Shown here one piece after another: positions 1 through 5,211 of a DNA stretch of 14,561 nucleotides (position 1 is the first letter of the stretch; the number at the start of each line of letters is the position of its first letter). The position numbers were made by a program, and so were the translations under genes. The notes beneath the pieces are model-generated. The model was not told the origin of the DNA. It did no database searches and saw only the letters and a list, made by a program, of their open reading frames with translations. The stretch spans positions 1-14,561 of the forward strand of contig JAFDGP010000030.1 in assembly GCA_019309245.1 (NCBI GenBank). The letters run 5' to 3'. This stretch comes from Deltaproteobacteria bacterium (lineage in GTDB: Bacteria > Desulfobacterota > Desulfobacteria > Desulfobacterales > C00003060).

Positions 1-193
1 TATCCACTACTTCTTGTGTGGTAATTTTCGCTTTAATTGTTGGAACATCTAAGGTAGAAGAAACGACTTTTTCCGGAACTAATGCGAAGGTCCTGCCGTC
101 CCTCCTTCGGATTATCACTTTTCCTGTGTTTTCCGCTTGATCAAGAATCATGGCAAGTTTTTGCCGTGCTTCAGAATATGTATAAACTTGCAT
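1..193 (-). CDS. Phd/YefM-like type II antitoxin, partial (C-terminus beyond window)
   Basis: The minus strand encodes at least 64 residues beginning MQVYTYSEARQKLAMILDQA, followed by a segment with GKVIIRRRDGRTFALVP. This is the usual layout of the Phd/YefM antitoxin fold: an N-terminal helix with the S-E-A-R-x-x-L pattern, then two strands carrying basic residues and an F-A-L-V-P end. Such proteins bind their own promoter with the N-terminal domain and neutralise the toxin with a flexible C-terminal tail, which here lies past the window edge. The start is set by a strong GGAGG 6 nt upstream, embedded in the last codons of the toxin gene. Only one base separates the toxin stop from this ATG, so translational coupling is likely. 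Family assignment is by eye. Confidence 0.8.
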   Translation of the reverse strand, partial: MQVYTYSEARQKLAMILDQAENTGKVIIRRRDGRTFALVPEKVVSSTLDVPTIKAKITTQEVVD

Positions 194-194
194 T

Positions 195-587
195 TTATAC
201 CTCCAAAGTCTCAACTTTGAGATTAAGGGCAGATGCCATGAGCTTTCGATCCAGTGTCAATAACGGAGCCTTATGCCTGATCGCACAGTCCAAAAGATAA
301 GCATCATATGCATAAATATTAGCCTCTTTGGATAATTTTAATGCCTTTACAAAATCTGGATCGACATACCGAATGGGGATGCCTTTAAAAATTGATAGTC
401 CCTTTTTAGCTTCTGCCAGTGTCAGCCTCTTTTTTTTAAACATTGCAGAAAAGGCGTTACCGATTTCCCATGGGATAGAGCCCGGTCCGATAAGTGTATT
501 GCCTGTCGTGAGTTCGATGATCCTTTTCCGTTCGGGCTCACCGACAATCACCGATATCAATGCAGAAGTGTCGATTACGATTTCCAT
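195..587 (-). CDS. VapC-like PIN-domain ribonuclease toxin
   Basis: This 130-residue protein has the size and full acidic set of a VapC-type PIN nuclease: D6 in IDTSAL, E41 in PWEIGNAF, D95 in AYDAYLLDCA, and D100 and D113 (LLTLDRKL) near the C-terminus. These residues coordinate the divalent metal in the family. PIN toxins cleave RNA, often tRNA or rRNA, when freed from their antitoxin; the target cannot be read from sequence. The start at 587 is preferred over an upstream in-frame ATG at 623 because GGAGGG lies 5 nt before it and residue 1 then falls directly before the beta-1 strand (MEIVIDTSAL). The gene precedes its antitoxin rather than following it. Its upstream region carries a copy of a dispersed repeat to within about 14 bp of the ATG. 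Confidence 0.87.
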   Translation of the reverse strand: MEIVIDTSALISVIVGEPERKRIIELTTGNTLIGPGSIPWEIGNAFSAMFKKKRLTLAEAKKGLSIFKGIPIRYVDPDFVKALKLSKEANIYAYDAYLLDCAIRHKAPLLTLDRKLMASALNLKVETLEV

Positions 588-600
588 CGTTTCCCTCCAG

Positions 601-665
601 GACCCAAATCCACCGCCAAACAAAACGAAGATCGGATTTTTTATATAATTGCGGTATGTTAACCG
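601..665 (-). repeat. ~65-bp dispersed repeat, copy 1
   Basis: Read on the minus strand, this segment runs from CGGTTAACA through GATCTTCGTTTT to GGCGGTGGATTTGGG. It aligns with 7002-7065 on the plus strand with two short indels and roughly three quarters identity by eye. It ends just ahead of the vapC Shine-Dalgarno, so it forms part of that gene's leader. No coding function is apparent. Confidence 0.6.
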
Positions 666-1344
666 AAAAATCGTGGTTGAAACCTTTCACCTGGTTTGAG
701 CGGATCCAGATCCATTTTCATCTTCGTTTTTTGGCCCTTCGGGGTTGCCGATTTTACCGGATCTGCTTTGTTGGTGAGCGGTTGAAGTACAAAAGTACGT
801 CGTCACGCCCACCGCCTTGCATCTCCAGCAAACTCGGCAACCGGTGGATCCTCCGGGAGGACTTGTTAATGTGACAATTGTACAATAGTTATGTAATTTG
901 TCAAGATCCAAGATGTAGTACGCCCTGCCTGAGCAGCGGCCCTGATAAAGGTTGGGTTCACACAGTCTCTTATGAAAAAGCAAGATTTGCGAAATCGGTA
1001 AGAAACGACCAGGGGAAATTGAACATAGAATATCTCCACCGATGAAAGTCGTTGAAGTATGTCTGTGCGATGAATGTTTACGAAATGTAGTTTATTGATA
1101 ATACTATTGCGCTAACCAGGTGCTGCACCCTTCCACCCCCCGATTCCTCCGGCGTAGTACCAGGGGGGACGCAAAACCCATCATGTTCTTCATGGAGCCG
1201 GTGATCATGGCCAGAGAGTGGGCCTTTGTTCACGGTAAAAATTCGAGAAATGACTTTTGTCTTGTAAAGAGGAAAAAATGCCAATATGTCAATGTAAAAG
1301 TGGTCCGAATGTGCCGGATTAGAGGCTAAGAAAGGACGATCTTC
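666..1344. other. Intergenic region without a recognisable gene
   Basis: About 680 bases separate the vapC leader from the transporter start. I see a minus-strand promoter at 877-904 and a segment (720-735) complementary to 615-632 that could pair in the vapC transcript. Open frames here lack convincing start sites and resemble no family I know. A minus-strand frame downstream of 800 reads like degenerate protein sequence and ends with a 20-residue open frame (721-659), but has no ribosome binding site. No tRNA or terminator is convincing. Confidence 0.5.
877..904 (-). promoter_or_regulatory. Sigma-70-type promoter, probably for the vapC operon
   Basis: On the minus strand, TTGACA (899-904) is followed after 16 bases by TACAAT (877-882), a perfect -35 and a 5/6 -10. 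An inverted repeat, TGACAA at 872-877 and TTGTCA at 898-903, brackets the promoter and could be an operator. Transcription would run toward vapC, whose ATG lies about 280 nt downstream, leaving a long leader. Assignment to vapC rests on orientation only. Confidence 0.5.
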
Positions 1345-2841
1345 ATGAACCGGGAGCAGTGGAAAAGCCAGGCGGGGTTTCTTCTTTCGGCCATCGGCTC
1401 CGCCATCGGGCTGGGCAACATCTGGCGCTTCAGTTATATGGCCTATGACAACGGCGGCGGGGCCTTTTTGATCCCCTATGTGGCGGCCCTGTTGAGTGCT
1501 GGCATCCCCCTGCTTATCCTCGAGATCGGCATTGGACACGAACGGATCGGATCGGCGCCTCTGGCCTACGCCAAGATCGGGAAAAAATGGGAGTGGCTCG
1601 GCTGGTGGGCGGTCACTTTCGTGATGTTCGGCATTGTATTGTACTACACGGTAGTGATTGCGTGGTGCCTGAACTTTTTTTTCCTTTCTTTTAACCTGGG
1701 CTGGGGAGACAATCCGGATACCTTTTTCTTTAAGGAGTTTCTTGCGGTCAGCAATGGGCCTTTTGAAATCGGCCGCATCAGAATCTCCATTCTTGCCGCG
1801 CTTGTCGTAATCTGGGGGTTAAACTGGATCATTCTATTTAGAGGGGTTCAAAAGGGCCTGGAATTGGCCAACAAAATCTTCATGCCCCTGCTCTTTGTTC
1901 TAACGGCTGTATTGGTCTTCTGGTCCTTGAGCCTGGAGGGCGCCATGGAGGGCATCAAGGCCTATCTAACCCCGGATTTTTCAAAGATCGCCCACCCCAA
2001 GGTCTGGATCGACGCCTACAGCCAGATCTTTTTTACCCTGAGCCTGGGGTTCGGGATCATGATCGCCTATGCCAGCTATCTTCCGGAACGGGCGGACATC
2101 TCCAAAAACGCCATCTTGACCGGTGTCATCAACAGCGGCTATTCGCTGTTTGCCGGTTTGGCCGTATTTTCAGTGCTTGGATTCATGGCCACCTGCCAGG
2201 GCAAGCCGGTCTCGGAGGTAGTCTCGCAAAGCATCGGGCTGGCCTTTGTGGCCTATCCCAAGGCAGTCAGTCTGATGGCCGGGGGAAATTTTTTCGGAGC
2301 GATATTTTTTCTGTGCCTGGTGGTCGCCGGTCTGTCGTCATCGATTTCAATCATCGAAGCCTTTTCCTCCGCCATGGTGGACAAGTTCAACGTAAGTCGC
2401 AGACGGTTTATTACCACCGTATCGGTGCTCGGCCTGTTGGGCTCCATCATATTCACCACCCAGGCCGGTCTGCTGTGGCTGGATATCGTGGACCATTTCT
2501 TGACGCACTATGGGCTGGTGCTGGTCGGCATCCTTGAATGCGTGCTCATTGGATGGTGCTTCAGGTTAAAGTCGCTTAGAAAACACATCAATACGATCTC
2601 TTCGATCAAACTGGGAGCCTGGTGGGACGGCCTGGTCAAATATTTCGTGCCGGCTGTCTTGGGCATCATGTTTTTCGGGGACCTGTATCATGAGGTGACC
2701 CATCCCTACGGCGGGTATTCGTGGGCCTCGGTGATCTTGATCGGCTGCGGCTGGGTGGTGCTCACCCTGATTGCGGCCTTTCTGATCGCCGCCAGACGGT
2801 GGAAAACCGATTGCCACAAGGCTGGCGGCAGGACCTGCTGA
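1345..2841 (+). CDS. Sodium-dependent transporter of the neurotransmitter:sodium symporter (NSS/LeuT) family
   Basis: This 498-residue protein is a LeuT-fold inner-membrane symporter that couples Na+ entry to uptake of an amino acid or related small molecule. The TM1 signature GSAIGLGNIWRF (18-29) includes the Na+/substrate loop and the gating Arg28, and NGGGAF follows at 36-41. The unwound TM6 motif FTLSLGFG (230-237) matches LeuT. TM8 carries AGLSSSISIIE (328-338) for the Na2 site, and D383 is placed like the extracellular gate Asp of LeuT. I count 12 hydrophobic segments, ending near residue 485. AAGGA about 10 nt upstream supports the start. It is monocistronic, convergent with pncB across repeat copy A. 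Substrate is unknown; tryptophan, tyrosine or other amino acids are all possible for the family. Confidence 0.93.
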   Translation: MNREQWKSQAGFLLSAIGSAIGLGNIWRFSYMAYDNGGGAFLIPYVAALLSAGIPLLILEIGIGHERIGSAPLAYAKIGKKWEWLGWWAVTFVMFGIVLYYTVVIAWCLNFFFLSFNLGWGDNPDTFFFKEFLAVSNGPFEIGRIRISILAALVVIWGLNWIILFRGVQKGLELANKIFMPLLFVLTAVLVFWSLSLEGAMEGIKAYLTPDFSKIAHPKVWIDAYSQIFFTLSLGFGIMIAYASYLPERADISKNAILTGVINSGYSLFAGLAVFSVLGFMATCQGKPVSEVVSQSIGLAFVAYPKAVSLMAGGNFFGAIFFLCLVVAGLSSSISIIEAFSSAMVDKFNVSRRRFITTVSVLGLLGSIIFTTQAGLLWLDIVDHFLTHYGLVLVGILECVLIGWCFRLKSLRKHINTISSIKLGAWWDGLVKYFVPAVLGIMFFGDLYHEVTHPYGGYSWASVILIGCGWVVLTLIAAFLIAARRWKTDCHKAGGRTC

Positions 2842-2893
2842 GCGCGGCCGATCGGGCTCAAAAAAAGATCGGGCATCCAGGAGTGCGACGGCG

Positions 2894-3045
2894 AGAAATG
2901 AGAGGCCTTAATTCCCAAATTTCTTTTATTTCGTGCTTTCGTACTTTCGTGCTTTCGTGATTATCTTTTAAAGTTTTTTGTCCCAACACACGCGTATTGT
3001 TCTTAATGCGTGAACCGCAACTTGAATTGAATTTCTTAAGAGGGT
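2894..3045 (-). repeat. Dispersed intergenic repeat, copy A
   Basis: Read on the minus strand the element starts ACCCTCTTAAGAAA, carries a 26-bp core beginning TTGGGACAAAAAAC (2961-2986) that is identical in copies B and C, continues with tandem CACGAAAG-type units and ends GAATTAAGGCCTCT. Its first base is the last base of the pncB stop codon. Unlike B and C it has a 32-bp insert (2987-3018) with CACGC/GCGTG arms. It occupies most of the gap between the convergent transporter and pncB genes, where it could act as a transcript-end structure, although there is no classic T-tract. Confidence 0.8.
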
Positions 3046-4400
3046 CAATTCCAGGCCTTTTCCGCCCGGATCTTTTCCTGCAAGCCCCGCAGTCGATCAC
3101 TGATTCGAACCGGGTAAGTCTCAGCAGCCCGAAGATCCTTGAACCGGTCGTCCAGCAAAGAAAACCGCCTGCGAAATCGTATCCTGATCTCTTCCAGCGC
3201 AGGATGGGGCCTTAGGAGTCTGCCGGACCGGACTACAGGGTCCAGCAGGGCCTGGGCGTCCCCTATGGTATCGTCGGTTGTGCCGATGACGTCTTCGGCA
3301 AACAGCCCCCGGGGGCCGGTGCGCCTGAACACCTGCTTTTTGCCGGGCAGGTTTGCCTTTTTCGCACTGAGTTTCATGATGGGCCGTCCGGCATACTCAA
3401 CCAATTTGTAGACCATATCCAGATACGGAGCATCCGCGCACACGCCCATTTTGGTCCCCACGCCAAAGGCGTCAATCCGGGCGCCTTGACCCAGGGTGTC
3501 GGCGATCTTGTACTCATCAAAGCTGCTGCTGGCAAAGATGCGGGTCTCGGTCAGTCCCGCATCATCCAGAATGCGCCGAACCTGCCGGCTGAGCTCGACC
3601 ATGTTGCCGCTGTCCAGCCGCACGCCCACAAGCCGTTTGCCTTCCTTGGCCATTTCCCGGCCCACGGTTGCGGCCTTGTGCGCCCCTTCAACGGTATCAT
3701 AGGTGTCGATCAACAGGACCGTGTTGTCCGGAAACGACCGGGCAAAGGCCCTGAAGGCGGCGATTTCGTCCCCAAAAGACGAAACGTAAGAATGCGCCAT
3801 GGTCCCGGTGGTGGGAATCCCGTAAATCCTTCCGGCCAACACATTGCTGGTAGCGGAAAAGCCCGCCATGTAACTGCTTCGGGCCACCTTCATGCCGGCC
3901 TCAATGCCCTGGGTCCTGCGCAAAGAGAAATCCACCACGCGCCGCCCTCCAGCCGCGTACACGCACCGCGCGGCCTTGGTGGCGATCATGGACTGCAGGT
4001 TGACCACGTTGATGATAACCGTTTCCAACACCTGGGCCTCAATGATCGGAGCGGTGATCTCCAGGATGGGTTCGTCGGGAAAAAAGAGCTCGCCCTCGGG
4101 CAAGGCCCGAATGTCTCCGGTAAAGCGAAGTTGGTGCAGGTATTCAAGAAAAGCGTTTGAAAAGGTGCCGGTGGCCTCCAAATAGGACAGGTCCGCTTCA
4201 GAAAAATGGAAGTGGGTGATGGTCTCCAGGACGTCTTCAAGCCCGGCGGCCACCAGGTAGCCGCGGCCGGGGGGATAGTTACGTACATACAGGGAAAAGG
4301 TGGCCGGCGTTTCCGCCATGTGGTTTTCAAAATAACTGGCCGCCATGGTCAGTTCATAGAGATCCGTGGCCAGGGCGCTTTCCTCGGCAAGGCTCGTCAT
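3045..4400 (-). CDS. pncB: Nicotinate phosphoribosyltransferase
   Basis: The 451-residue product converts nicotinate, PRPP and ATP to nicotinate mononucleotide, the committing step of the Preiss-Handler NAD salvage route. Visible family features are TDLYELTMA near the N-terminus (12-20), the DFSLRRTQG loop (157-165), TTGTMAHSYV (197-206) with H203 placed as the phosphorylated histidine, LIDTYDT (230-236) and GVRLDSGN for phosphate and ribose binding. The length fits the bacterial NAPRTase group lacking the E. coli-type extension. The ATG overlaps the stop of the upstream nicotinamidase gene (ATGA), so the two are translationally coupled. The stop codon abuts repeat copy A. The nicotinamide phosphoribosyltransferase alternative is unlikely given the length, motifs and the pncA partner. 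Confidence 0.93.
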   Translation of the reverse strand: MTSLAEESALATDLYELTMAASYFENHMAETPATFSLYVRNYPPGRGYLVAAGLEDVLETITHFHFSEADLSYLEATGTFSNAFLEYLHQLRFTGDIRALPEGELFFPDEPILEITAPIIEAQVLETVIINVVNLQSMIATKAARCVYAAGGRRVVDFSLRRTQGIEAGMKVARSSYMAGFSATSNVLAGRIYGIPTTGTMAHSYVSSFGDEIAAFRAFARSFPDNTVLLIDTYDTVEGAHKAATVGREMAKEGKRLVGVRLDSGNMVELSRQVRRILDDAGLTETRIFASSSFDEYKIADTLGQGARIDAFGVGTKMGVCADAPYLDMVYKLVEYAGRPIMKLSAKKANLPGKKQVFRRTGPRGLFAEDVIGTTDDTIGDAQALLDPVVRSGRLLRPHPALEEIRIRFRRRFSLLDDRFKDLRAAETYPVRISDRLRGLQEKIRAEKAWN

Positions 4401-4924
4401 ACGATCCGCGCACCGTAGATGGTATCCATCCGCTTGAGGGCAAAGGCATGAAACTCGGGGTCAAAGTCCGCCACCCCGGCCTTCGGCACAGTCACCGCAT
4501 AGTCCCGATTGGCCAGATCACCCACGGTATCCATCACGCAGATGTTCGTGCACACCCCGACCACCTCCACCTCTTCAATACCATGGGTTGTGAGAACCTC
4601 ATCCAGGGTTGTTTCGAAAAAACCGCTGTATCGACGTTTTTCGATGACAATATCGCCCTGTTCCGGGGCCAGCTCAGGCACAACCTGGTGTCCCCAGGTG
4701 CCTGTAACGCAATGCTTTGGAAATTTTTTAAACTCTTCGTCATCCTCGTGGTGGGAATCCTGCAGATAGATCACCAGATCGCCCTGGCTGCGATAGGCCT
4801 GGATGCGTTCCTGGATAAACGAAATAATGGCTCTGGCCCCCTGGCCGCAATACAAAGCCCCTTTTTCATCCACAAAATCGTTAAGCATGTCCACCACGAT
4901 CAACGCCTTTTGCTTTTGAGCCAT
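4397..4924 (-). CDS. pncA: Nicotinamidase (isochorismatase-fold cysteine hydrolase)
   Basis: The 175-residue protein deamidates nicotinamide to nicotinate, feeding the next gene. The catalytic triad is visible as D12 (VVDMLNDF), K96 (VIEKRRYSGF) and C129 (GVCTNICVMDT). D56 and H58 (LQDSHHE) and the following KHCVTGTWG stretch fit the metal-site and oxyanion regions of nicotinamidases. The start at 4924 is chosen because a perfect AAGGAGG lies 5 nt upstream; a longer frame reaches 5005 but would include the leader structures. The last four bases overlap pncB. Other isochorismatase-family amidases share the fold, but coupling to pncB makes nicotinamidase the best reading. Confidence 0.9.
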   Translation of the reverse strand: MAQKQKALIVVDMLNDFVDEKGALYCGQGARAIISFIQERIQAYRSQGDLVIYLQDSHHEDDEEFKKFPKHCVTGTWGHQVVPELAPEQGDIVIEKRRYSGFFETTLDEVLTTHGIEEVEVVGVCTNICVMDTVGDLANRDYAVTVPKAGVADFDPEFHAFALKRMDTIYGARIV

Positions 4925-4929
4925 GAGAA

Positions 4930-5024
4930 CCTCCTTGTCAGGGCAAACAAAACGAGACCCTGACGCAGGTGTGTTTGCGCCGACGAACCTATTGGCAAAC
5001 CCCACGGTGGGAGCCCGTCACCTG
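4930..5024 (-). promoter_or_regulatory. Structured leader of pncA-pncB, riboswitch-like candidate
   Basis: The minus-strand transcript can form P1, CAGGTG (5019-5024) with CACCTG (4966-4971). P1 encloses two hairpins: P2, CCCA/TGGG (about 5001-5011, CCG loop), and P3, GTTTGC (4995-5000) with GCAAAC (4973-4978). This is a three-way junction. Directly downstream, GTCAGGG and CCCTGAC (4958-4964 with 4937-4943) form a perfect 7-bp hairpin whose last base touches the Shine-Dalgarno AAGGAGG (4930-4936). TGACG next to the P1 5' arm can instead pair with the CGTCA that starts this hairpin, which would allow mutually exclusive folds. No known riboswitch consensus is recognised; folds were drawn by eye. 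Confidence 0.4.
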
Positions 5025-5044
5025 GAGCGATCCTAGAGGGATCG

Positions 5045-5073
5045 ATGATAGCGGAAACCCCCGGCCGGTTCAA
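5045..5073 (-). promoter_or_regulatory. Promoter of pncA-pncB
   Basis: On the minus strand TTGAAC (5068-5073) and TATCAT (5045-5050) are 17 bases apart, a 4/6 and a 5/6 match to sigma-70 elements. Start of transcription would be near 5038, giving a leader of about 114 nt. Two copies of TACCCAATCAAG (5109-5120 and 5076-5087, 33 bp apart) lie just upstream of the -35, and the nearer one overlaps the perfect palindrome TTGGGTACCCAA (5081-5092). These are candidate activator or repressor sites. Confidence 0.5.
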
Positions 5074-5129
5074 GGCTTGATTGGGTACCCAAATTCCGGG
5101 GGGTATGACTTGATTGGGTAAAAGATAGG

Positions 5130-5146
5130 GGCGCCTTTCCGGCGCT
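5130..5146 (-). terminator. Weak terminator-like hairpin after the receiver fusion gene
   Basis: GCGCC (5141-5145 read on the minus strand) and GGCGC (5131-5135) pair around a GGAAA loop, extended by one G-T pair. The minus-strand sequence after it is CCTATCTTTTA, so the T-tract is short and interrupted. It lies 66 bp after the stop of the upstream gene and before the pncA promoter, which is where a terminator would be expected. Confidence 0.3.
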
Positions 5147-5211
5147 CTGACATTGGATGGCCTATGGCCGGGCAACAGGGTCTGTGACGTGAGATGTCAG
5201 GGGATCCGCCC

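Noticed and set aside
601..672. Integron attC-like GTTAAC next to a toxin-antitoxin pair
   Set aside because: The GTTRRRY/RYYYAAC core pair is absent and no cassette array or integrase is present.
659..721. Short minus-strand frame MKMDLDPLKPGERFQPRFFG, continuing upstream as protein-like sequence to about 800
   Set aside because: No Shine-Dalgarno and no family match; the upstream frame has no start codon. It may be a gene remnant, but I cannot support it.
687..983. Minus-strand open frame of 98 codons between vapC and the transporter
   Set aside because: Composition is odd (Cys, Ser and Gly rich), there is no ribosome binding site or family resemblance, and the predicted promoter at 877-904 lies inside it.
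1042..1098. Eighteen-codon Cys-containing frame MKVVEVCLCDECLRNVVY
   Set aside because: Short, with no ribosome binding site and no context; consistent with chance.
1085..1140. Minus-strand stretch with a GGTTAGCGC D-arm-like sequence
   Set aside because: No acceptor, anticodon or T-arm pairing can be built around it, so it is not a tRNA.
2917..2960. Tandem CACGAAAG/GTACGAAAG units as a possible CRISPR array
   Set aside because: Units are 8-9 bp without spacers or regular period, and no cas genes are near.
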